A stretch of 64,000 bases of DNA from Muscardinus avellanarius (taxonomy: Eukaryota; Chordata; Mammalia; Rodentia; Gliridae), in NCBI GenBank assembly GCA_963383645.1, contig OY726557.1, forward strand, positions 156,613,201-156,677,200. Reading direction: 5' to 3'. The notes under the pieces are model-generated. The model searched no databases, was not told where the DNA came from, and was given only the letters and a program-made list of their open reading frames with translations. How positions within the stretch are numbered: position 1 is the stretch's first letter; each line of letters opens with the position of its first letter. The position numbers were made by a program, and so were the translations under genes. Positions 1 through 12,545 of this stretch are shown piece after piece.

Positions 1-499
1 TGAGTTTTCAGCTTTAATGATGTCAGCTCTGTCCTGACACTTGGCCAAAAGCTATGTTTCTTGCACTTTAGGCTTATTCTCAAATAATATATTGTAAAGG
101 CTTGATGGGTGGTGGCAGGACAAGGAGAAAAGAAAGTAAATTCCTAGTAATGGAAGTTTTTCATGGTCGTTAAAATAGTTGCATAAAATACACTAGTCAT
201 TGTTGGTATAGGTCCAGCAAAAGGCAGACATTTTATGTTGCTGTTAAGGAAGAAATATAGTCTTGATCCAGAGAGTGTCCACATCCTAAATGTCTCCTAG
301 TGCAAACATTGATAACAATAAGGTGAAGTAGTAGTAAGCAGCTCCTGCTCTATCAGGACTCCAATACTCAACCACCGGGCATACTGCTATTCTGGAGGCC
401 TTAAAATTTTAACATTGAAGTGCAGGCACCATTTTCTATAACTGTATAATGAAATAACTCAAAGCTTATAGATAAAAACAATGACAACATTAATTTTGT
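1..499. other. Unique noncoding DNA, no feature recognised
   Basis: AT-rich sequence without a long ORF, a recognisable repeat or an RNA gene on either strand. Confidence 0.5.
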
Positions 500-900
500 C
501 CTTGAGCTCATCATTTGGGCAGGCCTTGGGCTGGAGCAAGTTCCATTTGGCTGGAGCTATAGTTAACTGAAGGTTCGCTCACTCAAATGCTTGATGGCCG
601 ATGTTGGCTATTGGCTGAGGTTTTAGCTCGAGCTGTCACCCAATACCTATATGTGGTCTATCTCTGTGACCTAGGCTTCTTTAGAACAGGGTGATTGGAT
701 CCCCACCTTGAGCATCCCAAAAGAGAGAGCCAGGTAGAAGATTGGTTCTTTTATGGAACCTAGTCTTGGAAATCATATAGCACCCCTTCTACTCTGTTGT
801 GTTGGTCCTAGAAGTCACATAATTCAAGGGGAGGGAAGATAGACTTCAACATCAAAGGGAAGGAGTGTTTAAATAACATTGTCAGAGCTGCATATGAAAC
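500..900 (+). repeat. Ancient interspersed repeat, family not named
   Basis: The block contains phrases I associate with an old mammal-wide repeat: an interior with 'ctggagctatagttaactg', then 'agagagagccaggtagaag', then a 3' part with 'aaggggaggg' and 'gggaaggagtgt'. It is heavily diverged and has no intact ORF. I recognise the style of the repeat but cannot assign a family name with confidence. The boundaries are approximate. Confidence 0.4.
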
Positions 901-1402
901 AGGTACTGCCACTGTGGTCTGCTAGAAAAAATGCAAGTTGTTTCACACTTACAGATGCTTTCCTCTTCCTTCTTTGGGATCACTAATGCCCATACTAAGT
1001 CCTTCACCTATTATTTTCTTAGGCACCTCTGTATTCTTCACCCTTCCCTTGTTAAGTATTATTCTACAAGAGGATCCCAAGCCTTGTTTCTCAAATCCAT
1101 AGATTCCTGGTTTTAGACTGGGGCTTGGAGATTTTTCAGTCCCTGTGGTTATAATACCTGCCTTGATCTGAATGAAAGTCATGTCTGGATCCCCTTATGC
1201 TGGAAAGCAATGTCAGGCTGCCTGGCCATTTGCTGAAAGAACCTTGAACTTGTGCAACTAACCTGAGGTGACTATTCTCTACGAAAAGTAGTGGAAGAAT
1301 GACAGTGAGAGTAGAATGGGTCAGACACATCAAGAAAAGCAAAGATGTTCTCCAAGAGACCATGAGGCAAGGGAGATAGAAAGATGGAAAGAGAGAGAGG
1401 TG

Positions 1403-1404
<2 letters not shown>
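901..1404. other. Unique noncoding DNA
   Basis: Nothing beyond short chance ORFs is visible. The right edge grades into purine-rich sequence leading into the (AG)n tract. Confidence 0.5.

Positions 1405-1461
<57 letters not shown>
1405..1461. repeat. (AG)n microsatellite
   Basis: Uninterrupted GA dinucleotides, about 28 units, preceded by imperfect GA-rich sequence from about 1390. The short Ser/Leu and Arg/Glu ORFs crossing it are products of the repeat. Confidence 0.97.
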
Positions 1462-1464
<3 letters not shown>

Positions 1465-3253
1465 ATCATTTCAGATTCTAAGGCTTTGCAGATTTTTCCT
1501 AGGCTATATAAGCCTAAATGACCTAGGGTAGGGGGTGATAGTTACTGGCATTTTGCTTTTAACTTTGGTTAAACTTTGGTTTTGCAGCCCAAAGATCCTG
1601 AAATCTCATCCAACTTCTAGAATCCTGGAGCAGCAACCTGTCTTGTCCAGAGTCACATGCTAATTAGTGAGGGACCCTGGATTTGAGTTCTGGCCATGTG
1701 ATCCTATTATCAATGTTAAATTCTTTCTTGTAAGTAGGTATGGGTGGAAAAGACATAAATCTTGAGGTTACTGAGAGTTTTAGGAAGGGGGAAAAATAAA
1801 GGAGACTGAACAATAACGAGAAAAAAAAAATGGTTAGGAACCCTGAAGTCATGATTTTCTCTTACATATTGTTACTTGATCCTGTGTATTTTCTCCTTTC
1901 TCTGGCTTCTGTAACATCTATTCAGATCCTTCCTTTTGGACATCTGAACTATTTCTCTTTCTTTAGATTGAAGGATAACAGTTGGCATATCTAGTTATAA
2001 TGAGCTCCAGTGAACCAGACGTTTCCTTTGAAAGGTGTTTGGAAGGTAAGGTCATTGTCACAACATGCAGTGCCATGTTGCTGGGCAGAAATATAATGTC
2101 AGGCAGAATAATGCAGACTAAACAGACACTCACACAGACTTAAGCACTCAGGAACGACAGCAGATGAGCCCTTTCTCGGGATGCTGCCTAATCAAATCCA
2201 GGCCTGTGTACAGCCTGCAGCGCTGCAAGGATGACCATTTCACTGGGCAATGATTATTAAAATTGGATTCTTTTTTTTTTTCAGAAGAGGGTCAAAATTA
2301 GAATTTTGTGGAGCATTATCTTCTTCCCCCAATAGCCCTGTCATTTTTGCAGGAGATTGTGTTGCCTAGAAATCCTCCTGATCCTTTTGTTCTTCCTTAC
2401 ATCTAATCCCTGTTCAAGTTAACAGCAAAACCGGGTACCAGACATATCCAGAGAAGCACAAGAGACAATTAACACCTACCTCTTGGAACACTGGTGACGA
2501 TTAATAAGATATTGTGCTGCAGCTGCGGATGTTTTTATGTTTTCCACAATCAGGCTTGATTAAAGCTGGCTTTTGTGACTCTTCTGATTCCTTGGGGTGT
2601 TGCGAGTGTGTGGCCATTGGTTAGCCAGCTCCATTTTTCACCTCACAGAGAATCACTCCTGCGGCCATTTCCTGATATTCATCAGGGATTAACTGATGTT
2701 TCTCTGTGGCTGGTGGCTGGCGGCACAGTCAGGTCATCCCTAAAAGCTGGCCGAGGGAGAATTTAACTCTTCAGATCAAATATATTTGTCCCACCGCTGA
2801 CTCTGCCTTATGATCAAAGTCAGGGGTGATGTGAGAGCGATGGTCCTTCACTGGGTCAGAGGCTGTGTGCCTGCTCTCTCTCCACGGGCATCAAACCAAG
2901 GCGCTGATGAGAAACCATGTCCTCATCGTGGCAGCCGACCTCCGTTTATCCAGAATTGAGGCCTGCCTCTTTGATCCTCCCTATAAAGCTGTCTGAGAGA
3001 GTTGCACAGTCCCATGGATGTCTTTTATTGTTTTTCTAATCACTTTTAATATGTTTTCCCACAGTTTTTGTACATGCTGATGGCTCAGCCTGGCCATGTC
3101 AGCAAAAAGTGAGAGAAAAAACTCTATAAATGAAAACTATTTTAATAGTGCAATGTATTTATTTTTTAATTTATAGAATATAAAATTGTGGACCTAATTT
3201 AAGTTACATCCCACATGTAATATGTTATTTAAATCTACCCCCAGCCCCCAAAT
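1462..3253. other. Repeat-free block, candidate conserved noncoding element at ~2100-3120
   Basis: About 1.8 kb without SINE, LINE or LTR sequence, which is long for this window. From about 2100 to 3120 the base composition is balanced and the sequence carries homeodomain-like words (ATTATTAAAATTGG at about 2252; TGATTAAAG at about 2558) and several CpGs that survive outside repeats. There is no ORF of coding character. This is the look of a conserved enhancer, but that is an inference because conservation cannot be measured here. Confidence 0.3.
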
Positions 3254-3478
3254 GCTGGGCACAGTGGTACATGCCTGTGATCTCAGTGCTTGGGAGACTG
3301 AGACAGGAGAATTTCAGGTTCAAGACCACCCTCAACAACTTAGTAAGGTCCTCAGCAACTTAATGAGACCCAGTTTCAAAATAAAATAAGACACAGCTAG
3401 GGATGTGGCTCAGAAGTAGATGTGCTTGAGTTCAATCCCCAGTACCAAAATAAATAAACAAATACATATATACACCCC

Positions 3479-3479
<1 letters not shown>
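3254..3479 (+). repeat. B1-dID SINE with A-rich tail
   Basis: The B1 half starts at 'gctgggcacagtgg' and runs to 'gttcaagacc'. An A-rich linker ('caaaataaaataag') precedes an ID half with 'ggatgtggctcag' (box A region) and 'gagttcaatccccagtacc' (box B region). The tail is A-rich and leads into the (CA)n tract. Moderately diverged. Confidence 0.93.

Positions 3480-3480
<1 letters not shown>

Positions 3481-3531
<51 letters not shown>
3481..3531. repeat. (CA)n microsatellite
   Basis: About 25 uninterrupted CA units directly after the A-rich SINE tail, the common position for tail-derived microsatellites. Confidence 0.98.
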
Positions 3532-3532
<1 letters not shown>

Positions 3533-5159
3533 AAGGTCTCAGGATGCTTAATTTTCCCAACTTCCCTTAAAACTTCTCTCACAACATCATTGCCTTTGTA
3601 TTCTAACAGAAAGAACTTAATTGTTCCTGAGCTATATCTCCTTTCTCAAATGTTTCTTTTTCTCCCACTCCACTATTGATTCTATCTTTTATAAATATCC
3701 TTCTGATGAAACATGGGTTTGGAGTTGCTAATAATTTCAGGATAAATGTCTAGATTCAACACACAGATATCTCAAACTAATAGACATGGACTCAATGTCC
3801 TTGTACCCTGCAGCTTCTTTATAAGGGAAAATGTATTTCTAGGTCTATTTTATGGCCTAGAAAGACTCAGCCTCCAATAAAACCCATCCCCCCACACTGT
3901 CAGAATTTTAGTATTAAGCATCAACATACCTTGTGATTTTGGCAGGGGCCTGTCATTTGGGTAGTTGTCTGCAAATGCTCCTAATGCTATTTTGGATAAA
4001 AACTGCCTCATTACCATCTAAGTTGCGAAAAGAAATGAACTCACATATCACCTGCATTCCTGCCTCTCTCCCGTGTCATCTCTGTCCTCTCGCGAGGCAG
4101 TTTGGCTCCCAGGGGACTGTAATGCCCCTGAAAATTGACAGTCACATTCTATTATAACATATTTTCCCCATTTAATAACATGGTCTAGGTAATGATTCAT
4201 AATCCTCAAAGGGCCTCCTGCCAGTGACAACTGAACTCAAGTAATTGAGAACACCATGCAATTTGGCAGTGACTACACTTTTATGGTTCAATCAAGAGTT
4301 AAAGCAACAGTCTATGTGAAGAGACTTGCAGTGAAATGACACTCTCCTGATACACTTCCATATCTGTTTTACATATGTGAGGCTGACTTCTTCAGGCCAC
4401 TGTGGCCTGACATAGGACCATGAATGGTGTATTTATTCCTTGTTAGGCTGTAAGTGCTACAAAGACAGGGACATTTTCTCTGCATCTTTAGTGCCTAGTA
4501 TGGTGCTAGACACATAGTGTGCTCGATCGTTGCTTTTCCTGCCTGATGGTGTGTCTATCAGAAAGTCTTCTCTCACTACAGCCATGATCGCTAAGGACCC
4601 TGAAAACCCAGGAAGGATTAAAGTGGCTGAAGCTGTTTCTTCAGCTCTCAACTACCTACACCACTTCTTTCCCATTAGCTTATGGCCTTAATTTGAGGCC
4701 CTTAATGTCATTTCTATAAATGCCAACATCCATTTTCCTCATCTGATATGGCTCAGTTACAACTGGATCAGGCTTTCAAGAGGCAGCCTTCCTTATTCTG
4801 TTCTGTCATAGGCCCTTCGAAGACCAGAGGCCCAGTTTGAGGCTCTCTGAGTAATAAGAAAACTGTGGCTCTTCTACAAGGATCCTCCATCTGACCCCAA
4901 AATAGATTCCAGGCCCCTTAGCTCTCTACTCTTCAAGCTGAGACCCCTGCCTTACTAAGAAGCTAATATTTTTTCAGCATCTTTTTAGGGTTCAGTTTAT
5001 TAATGCATGTAAATGACATAGCACCCCATTTAACAGATTTCAATAGGCATTTTATAATTTATAGCTGTTTCATTTTTAGTGAAACTTTGAAAGATGGATT
5101 TTCACAAATCTGAATTATAACAAATATGGAGTCCCTTCTTATCAACTCTATGGAGACAT
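3532..5159. other. Unique noncoding DNA with one L2-like relic
   Basis: No coding ORF or young repeat is visible. A short L2-like piece at 4436-4530 is listed separately. The rest shows nothing I can name. Confidence 0.45.
4436..4530 (+). repeat. L2-like 3' end fragment
   Basis: Order of words typical of the L2 3' region: 'taggctgtaagtgctac', 'agacagggacattttc', 'agtgcctagtatggtgctag', 'acacatagtgtgctcg'. Diverged and approximate in extent. Confidence 0.55.
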
Positions 5160-5289
5160 TATTATGGGGTTAAGTGTGGGTTTGCCAAGGAATTTAGCCT
5201 AGCTCCAGGTCCTGGTTTTGATGTTGACTTCCTCCATGACTTGCGGCTAATGATTCAACATTTCTGAACCTCATCTTCATCTGCAAAAT
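5160..5289 (+). repeat. MIR fragment
   Basis: Contains the degenerate MIR core and tail: 'tgacttcctccatgacttgc', 'aacatttctgaacctcatc', 'ttcatctgcaaaattt'. A B1-dID SINE has landed in its 3' end. Confidence 0.6.
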
Positions 5290-5300
5290 TTGGGTTACCA

Positions 5301-5516
5301 CCCCGGAGTGGTGGTACATGTCTTGTAATCCCAGTGCTTGGGAAGCTGAGACAGGAGGATCACACAGGTTAAAAGCCAGCCTCAGTTACTTAGTGAGGCT
5401 CTCAGCAACTTAAGTGAGACCCTGTTTCCAAATAAAGCATAAAATAGGTCTGGGAGTATAGCCTGGAGGTAGAAAAGCCCCTGAGTTCCACCCCCAGTAC
5501 CACCAAAAAAAAAAAA
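5301..5516 (+). repeat. B1-dID SINE, intermediate form, with TSD
   Basis: B1 half followed by 'gaccctgtttccaaataaa' and an ID half reading 'ggtctgggagtatagcctgg', ending 'cccccagtaccacc' and A11. An 11-bp direct repeat, 'ttgggttacca', flanks it at 5290-5300 and 5517-5527. The ID half already has the 'ggtctgggagtatagcc' start seen in the young hairpin subfamily, but the B1 centre is undeleted, so it looks like a relative of that subfamily's ancestor. Confidence 0.92.
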
Positions 5517-5527
5517 TTGGGTTACCA

Positions 5528-7344
5528 TACTTAACCTCAGTTTGTAGGTATAAGGGGTGTAGGAGATCATACCTGTGACTGTGTATTCTAAGCAACAGAG
5601 GACTAGGCAAATCAAGGCTTCCATTCTCCTATGTATACTATGTGAATTGGGGCAACCTATGTTTTGTGTTCACAAGAGGTGCCTTATAGAACTGAGATTT
5701 CAGAAGACATTAACACAGTAATGAAAAGCTGGCTTTTGGTAAGTGAAGGATAAATATCTCTAACGTAGAGAGAGATGTTGGTAAAGCCCAGATCCTCCCC
5801 CAATTCTCAGGAGTGCACAGCAAGCTCAGTTTGCATATAGGGGCTATGATAGTAATTTGCTTTGCATATCATAAAAAAGTTCAACTAGAGCTAGAGAAAA
5901 TGTTTGTAGGCTTGCATTTGAGATATCTTTTTAAATTGCAGGAAAAAGTTTAATTTGATTTCCATTTCCTCTGATGAGGAACAGCATCTCTACTGTAAGA
6001 AAACCTGACACTCCTTTATTCCTGCAAGGGTGGTAAGATTTTCTGGGTCACAAAATAAGCAGTAGAGGAAGAAATGAAGGTGCATGCAAGACTCTTAAAA
6101 ATAAATATTCCTCTGTGGTAATTATTAGGAGGTTTGGATTAAGAAGATGTCAACCCCAGGAGTTGGGCCATCATTCCTTCTCATTTTTCCCTTGTTGCTT
6201 TGTGCAGTGTTGCTTCTATAGCATGCTAGGAAGGAGCTGCTTCACTCCAAGTTTTCCGAAGTGTTTGAGAACACTGAATGGCAATTATAAAACAATGCCT
6301 TAGGGCTTTGGGGGCTCCAAGAATATTATTCTAGCCAAAGGCTGAATAAAGAAGGTATTCCTTAAAACAAATCTATTGTCAGAGGGAAATGGCAGCATGG
6401 GTGCCCAAAAAAAGGCATTTAATTCAGTTTATCAATTACATATGTCCCAGAATTTGTATATATCCCACAATTTTATGACGGAGTCCCTCTTCTCAAAAAG
6501 ATAATTGTTTCACCAAGGAGGTCACGTTGCTAAAATAATAAATTAAAGTAGTTAATGTCTAAGTGTTGACTGTAGAATTTCAGATGAAGGAAATTACCAT
6601 GGACTGAAGTATCCCAGGAAAGGCTTCATTAGGATATGCAGCTGGTATGAGCCTTCCAAGCTAAAAAAGGCAAACATCACACTAATCATACCTTTCATTT
6701 ACACAGCTTTTTAGATTCAGTGTGACCTTGCAATGACTGGGTGAGCTGGGCAAAGTTTTCATTCTAGGGAATGAGGGAAAGAAGAGGTGGGTGTGACTTG
6801 TCTGCAGCGTGGTATAGAAGCACTGGGAGGCCAGGCCACCTGCTCCCAAGGCCATCTCCTCTGCCTTGAAGACTCCTAACCCATTTCTGTTAAGTGTTTT
6901 CATTTCAATCCATGTAGAGCTTACCACAGGGGTCCTGCCACAAACTTGAGTTGTAAAAAACAGTGGCATTTCTGAAAATTTGTCAAAACCAGTACTACAC
7001 CTCTTCTGCCTCTTCCAGAAGAAAGAGTGCTAGTCAGAATATTATTGGGGTGTTGAAAGAAGGAGAAAGTAAGGAGTAGGCTATGGTGTTGGGGAAGAGG
7101 AAGGAAGAAAGAAAGGCATGGAAGCCGCCCTTACCTTCTCAGCACCTTTGCAGCCGATGCAGTTGCTGGTGGTCTACTTCTTGCCTCCTGAACTCCCCAT
7201 GTCTTTATGGCATCCAAGGAGCCTGTTTCCCTCTTCTTCTGCTGGTGGACCCTTCTGCCTTCCTCATTGGCATTCTTCTTCCTGTCCCCTTCTACATGCG
7301 GCTGGCCCATAAAGTCCAGTCTTGGCCCTGAGATTCATTCCTCT
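5528..7344. other. Unique noncoding DNA
   Basis: No repeat of a family I know and no ORF above chance length are visible in about 1.8 kb. Confidence 0.5.
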
Positions 7345-7466
7345 AGCTGGGTGTGGTGGTGCATACCTATAATCCCAGTCCTTAGGAGGCAAGAAACAGA
7401 AGGATCTCAGATTTAAGACCAGCCTCGACAACTTAGTGAGATTTAGCAACTTAGTTAGAACCTGTT

Positions 7467-7506
<40 letters not shown>

Positions 7507-7578
7507 TGATGATGATGTTGGGGATGTAGCTCAGAGACAAAAATGCCCCTGAGTTCATCCCCAGTACCAAAAAAGAAA
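7345..7578 (+). repeat. B1-dID SINE with (TAA)n expansion in its linker
   Basis: The B1 half starts at 'agctgggtgtggtgg'. The A-rich linker between the B1 and ID halves has expanded to (TAA)n at about 7464-7502, followed by (TGA)n to about 7516. The ID half is 'ggggatgtagctcagag' through 'tcatccccagtacc', then a short A-tail. Confidence 0.93.
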
Positions 7579-10322
7579 TCATCCTTCAAGCTGCTATTTC
7601 TGTAGGACCTGAATTATGTGCCCTAAGCTCTAGCCTTTTACCTCCAGGGCTTCTAAGTCTGCCCAAATAATCTCTAAAAAATATAACTATCTTGCTGAAA
7701 ATCAGCTCCTCCCTCCAGTTTCTTATTTTCCAGACTATTTTTATTAGAATGTTTTTTTCTCTCTCTCTTGCTTCCTGAGTGTCACAGTGCAATTATGAAA
7801 GTTACCCTGTGTGTTTGAGCCTCTTCCTTTGGTAAAATGTTCCAACAAGATGTTTGTGGCTGATAGCTGCGGTGTGTGTCCAACTGCTCTGAGAACCATC
7901 CCACCGCAGCCTCCTGAGTCCCAGAGCCTCCTTGAAACAGAGGAAGGAGGTGTAGTGCATTTGCCTGGGAAAATTCTGGCAACGGATGGCTTGTAAATGC
8001 CAAAAAATTATTGTGCTGGGGTGAAAGGAGGAGAAGGATATTGGTAAGGAAATAGAATCTTCTCACCCTTGGTAACTGGCAAAAGGGGTGCCCATTAGAG
8101 AGGCACTTTGGCTTTGAGTCATTGTATGGTGCTCTACATATTGAGAGACTGGACAGCATATGAAAGAAAATTGCTCATGTTTTTCCATCTGTACACATGT
8201 GCTCCACTGGTGTTAAATTCTTGTTACAAGAGTCTCTCATCCCATAATGTACACACTGAATAATATTCCCACCATTTTAGAAAATTATTATTATTAAAAC
8301 CAGCTGAGTAAATTCATAGGATGTTGTAGCTAGACACGTGAAATGTAAACCCACACTGTCTGGAATTATAAATTCCTTTAACACATAGACTCCTTAGTGT
8401 GAAATTTATTCCACCATCAGAATTGTGTTTTTATATCATTGTTTTCAAGAGCATCACTTAAGGGCAAATTTGCATGGCTGGAGAGGGGGCTTTACTCGAA
8501 ATTCTAAGATGTAGTCATAGGCAAAATAAAAGCCCCCTTCCCATGTGAAAGGACCTGAGCAGAGGCCAGTCTGAGGCAAGAAGCTGCCCTCTTGATCTGA
8601 TAACCTGCATATATCTTGAAAAGGAGCTGGCTGATCTTACTTTGGAAATGAGCAAAGAAGTGACCCATATAGGAGACTGTTAGAACACCACCTTCTGACT
8701 TGCAGAGCACTCACTCCATCAGGCATTCCTTCCTTCTCCTTTGTGGGTAAGCAATAAGCTATCTTGTTGGGTCAAATTTAAAAAATCACTACTTAGAAAT
8801 ACCACTGAGCTCTGTCTATGGACGGAACAGCCTGCTGGGAAGGCTTGACACTCAGTCATTCAACAAATATTTATTGAGTGTCAATTATGTGACAAAGAGC
8901 AGGTTGAGTCTGTAGTGTTTGGATACATCAGTATACAAGAAGAGGAAAGATCCCAGCCCTATTTATCAGAATGTATGCTTTGTGTCTTATTCAAGTCTGT
9001 ACTTGCTTCCCAAGTCTCTCTCTGTACAAGGCACTATGAGAAGTGACTATTTGAATAGCAAAGGCATGGAAAACCAATGATCCCTGCCATCAGAGAAATA
9101 GCAGTCTAGCTGGAGTTGTCAGATTAAGGGGTGTTTCCAATAGCAGTGCTTCTTCTGAGAGATGCTGTTGAGGATGGAGACCAAGGCAGGTGAAGACCTT
9201 CCACAGAGGCCCCAACACTAAGAAATGCATACCCTTCCTCACACTCCCTAGTTTCTTAGGAATTATCTTTATGTAAAACCCAACCCGTTGGCTCTGCCAT
9301 TGATGGCTTGGTTTCTACTGACCAAAGTATCCACCTCTGATTTGTCTATTTTTACTGGACTCTGAAGGATTGTTTAACCTCTGCCTAGAATTTAACTATG
9401 GGCAGCACCTTTTTTCTGCTTTATTCGTCCCATGTCTGCATCAACAACCAGAAGAGACACTGTTCTTCATATGAAAATGTTTATACATATTATTAATTTG
9501 ATTTTTAAAGTCTCTGCTGAACATCAATCACATGCAGATGTTTTATGAAGGCCCTCATGAATTACAGAGTAGAATAAGAAGTTTATTAAATAGCCTCTCT
9601 TAATGCAGAAGGGGAGCACCCATCCTGACTGGGCAGAGTCGTGAAGCATAAGAAGAGTTATGAAGCAGAACTGGGCGAGGACATCAACACCTGCATGATG
9701 AGGCCCTGTCACTGTAGAACAGGTCATGATAAAGATGATGTGTATATTGTGTCATTCTCAGCTCACACATGGTCTGATAGCCCTTCTTACTCTTCCCCCC
9801 AAGAGATTTTACCTCTTTCCCTCTATGGTCCCCCACTTTGGGAACAATAAAACAGAAGGAAGAGAAGAGGTATAGGACAGACAGGTGGGAACAGAGGGGT
9901 AAACTTATTTGAACCCCCTCGCTAGTTCTGAGAAAAAGAAAAAACTACATGCAGAAGCCATGCTCCTCTCTCACATTCCTTACTTCAGCTTAAACCCCCA
10001 AATTCGACCATCCCTTGCCACCTGGTAGTCCACAAACCAGCCACGTGATTCTTCATTCAGAGAAAAAGGAACCTGTCCTCACTTTGCTTAGCTCCCTGTC
10101 AACATGGAGAATTGGGACGCAATGGAGTTTCTTGAACTACCCTCAGTTTTCTAAAAGGCTTCATCAGAAAGCAGACTGAATCTGTGATGAGACTGAGCAA
10201 ACTCACTGAGAGGCCAGTGTTCTGCGCTTTCCACTGGAATGATAACAATGATTATGCTGGCACTAGGGGAAGGCCTTGAGTTACCCATTTGCCATCTGTG
10301 TCTGATGAAGCTTCAAGTGGGA
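7579..10322. other. Unique noncoding DNA with L2-like relics
   Basis: L2-like sequence lies at 8855-9110. The remainder has no recognisable feature. The 125-aa minus-strand ORF at 7782-8159 has no domain or codon signature that I recognise. Confidence 0.45.
8855..9110 (+). repeat. L2-like fragments
   Basis: 'cattcaacaaatatttattg' followed by words for 'catcagtatacaagaag', then a second piece with 'aaggcactatgagaag' and 'tccctgccatcagagaaat'. This is the order seen in L2 3' regions. Strongly diverged. Confidence 0.55.
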
Positions 10323-10533
10323 GCCGGGCGTGACGGTGCTTGTCTGTAACTCCAGTACTTGGGGAAGCTGAGACCAGAGGAGGTGGAGACCAGTCTTAGC
10401 AGCTTAGTGAGACTCAGAAAACTAGAGAGACCCTGTTTCAAAATAAAATAAAAATAAAAATAAAATTCTGGGGGGTGTAGCTTAGAGGAAGAGTGCTTCT
10501 GGGCTTAATCTCCATCACCACAGACACACACAA
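10323..10533 (+). repeat. B1-dID SINE
   Basis: Starts 'agccgggcgtgacgg'. The linker is '(aaaat)n', the ID half is 'gggggtgtagcttagagg', and the 3' end has a short CA-rich tail. Partial similarity of the flanks ('aagtggga' words) suggests a worn TSD. Confidence 0.9.
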
Positions 10534-11904
10534 GTTTTAAGTGGGAAACATTAATTACTACATTATCAGTGCAATTTGGTAGACAATCTTGCCACATGAT
10601 ATAGAAGAGGAAGAAATAACAAAAGGCTGAGATTTTCTGTTTTGTTGGAAGGTGGGAAATACTAGACAAGGAGGTGTTATAGTGCAGAACCTAGGCACAG
10701 TGTGGACAGTGGCACTCCAGCCTCAGGAGGTGCTCTCACCTGGGAGAAAGGGACTACATGATAGCAGGTATGTCTTCATCCTGTGAAACAGGGTTCTCAG
10801 GACAGTCCCACAGAAGGCTCTCCTCATCTTCCACTCTGTTAGTATGTGAGGTACAAATGTTTGGGAACCATGATGCTGCTATATGTAACACTGAAAGAAT
10901 AAAGTTTTACTTTATATCTCATTGATCCTTCTTGTCCTATTGCTGGCAAAACAGTAATAGAGGTCAAAATGGGAGTTGGCTTTATAGAAAAGCATCCATG
11001 AACTTACTATGGCTAGCACCTCTAGATATGCTCCCAAGGGCATGACCAGGTGACTTCCTACAAGTGGCCTCAGCAAGACCCTTTGAGGAATGGATAGCTC
11101 AGGTACTAGCCTCCTGACCTGCCTATCCTCAGGCCCTGGGGTGAGAAGATACACAAAGCAGCACTTTGAAGAAATGCTGGGTGGAGCAGGTTTGCTGCAG
11201 GCAGAGCAAGAGAGAAGAGAATGTCTCTTTGTTTCAGGTATGCTTTTCGGTTTTTTGTTATAACTGAGTGCTGGTGCAGTGAAGCTGGTAATCTCTCTTC
11301 ATCTTTAAAAATCCAGGTGTGTTGCTATTGATTGACATTTGAGAATTGACCCTGAGGTTAATGCAGAGTAAACTGTTCTCTCTTAGGAAGAGCATTAACT
11401 CTTTCAGTCATTTGGTTGGCGGTGAGTCATCCCCTTGCATGGATGTCAGAACAGTGTTGGAAGGAATCTTTGGGAAATATTAGTTCAATCCACTTGTCAC
11501 ATAAAGAAGTGACTTGCTGAATGTCACATATGTAGTTTATGATAGGGTAATAAAATCAAATTAACCCAGCATGAAAATTGGGGTGCTCTTAAACATGATA
11601 GCAATACCAGAGCACCCTCAATAACATTGTTGCATTGCCAAGCAAGGAAAATAACCCCCGCAAGAATTGCTTAGGAATTTCTTTTTCAAATCCCCACACT
11701 AACTAGCATGACTTTATGTAGCTGATCAGCACATAGTGAATTTTTTCCACCTCGTTGCCCTCTCTGATTGTCTTCCACAGTGGCATCCTGGGAGGGTCAT
11801 ACTGCACCGTGTCACCTTGATCAACAGGACCTCTCCAGCCCCTTCACTTAGTGGGGTCAGGAGGGAAAGGAACCTACAAAATTTCCAAAAAGTCTAGTGT
11901 TTCG
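10534..11904. other. Unique noncoding DNA
   Basis: No named repeat or coding region is seen. Confidence 0.45.
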
Positions 11905-12065
11905 CAATATATGGTTCAAGGGCTGTCTCCACGGCGCTTATTAGAAATGCAGTTTCTGAGATCTATTCCAAAGTGACTACACCAAGGAGGCAGAAATATG
12001 AATTTTTATAGGCTCCCTGGGAAGTTTTAAAGCACACTGAAGCTCAGGAAACACTGCCCTATGCT
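11905..12065 (+). repeat. MER5-type hAT (Charlie) fragment
   Basis: Diverged copy recognised by the order 'tatatggttcaagggctg', 'ttagaaatgcagtttctgag', 'gctccctgggaagtttt', 'aagctcaggaaacactg'. MER5 elements are short nonautonomous hAT transposons that ceased activity early in mammals. Confidence 0.5.
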
Positions 12066-12129
12066 ATCTGAGTTTCCTCTTCCCTTGCCATCCTCATCCT
12101 GGGAATGAAATGTTGTGATTTGTTTTGCA

Positions 12130-12190
12130 TTATTTTCAATGCTGGAGATTGAGTCCAGGTCCTTGTACATGCTATACCCGTTGGCCCCTT
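12130..12190 (-). repeat. ID-type SINE fragment (monomer)
   Basis: On the minus strand the segment follows the ID pattern. The plus text 'aatgctggagattgagtcc' corresponds to the ID 3' half (box B region), and 'aggtccttgtacatgct' to the ID centre. The box A end is worn. Confidence 0.55.
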
Positions 12191-12244
12191 GTTGTACTTT
12201 CTGCCTCCACAGATAGATAGTTAAATTGGTCTTATTATATTTAA

Positions 12245-12545
12245 ATAATATCCACCCACTCATTTAGTCAGCTTTAATTGAGGGCTTTCTAATACTAAGC
12301 ACTGTAGTCAAATGAATAAAAGTGAAGCACTCGCCATGGTCTGTGCTAATTGTTTTCATATATTAACTACTATCATCTGTACAACTTTAAGGTTACTACT
12401 ACTCTGTTCCTTCAAAAGAGGAATGAACCAAAGCACAGAGAAGGCAAGAAAAATGTCCAAGGCAACAGAACTTGTCGATAGTAGGGGAAATGTTTGCACC
12501 CAAGTAGTCTGCTCCCAAACCCATGATCTTAACCACAATGTTAAG
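12245..12545 (+). repeat. L2-like plus second ancient repeat fragment
   Basis: 12245-12330 has 'actcatttagtcagcttt' and 'aagcactgtagtcaaatg', as in L2. From 12345 the text follows an old mammalian repeat recognised by 'accaaagcacagagaagg', 'atgtccaaggcaacagaac' and 'cccaaacccatgatcttaac'. The small ORFs on both strands are incidental. Confidence 0.45.

Noticed and set aside
3481..3531. CRISPR-like or satellite repeat array
   Set aside because: It is a plain CA dinucleotide tract. No spacer-repeat structure exists anywhere in the window.
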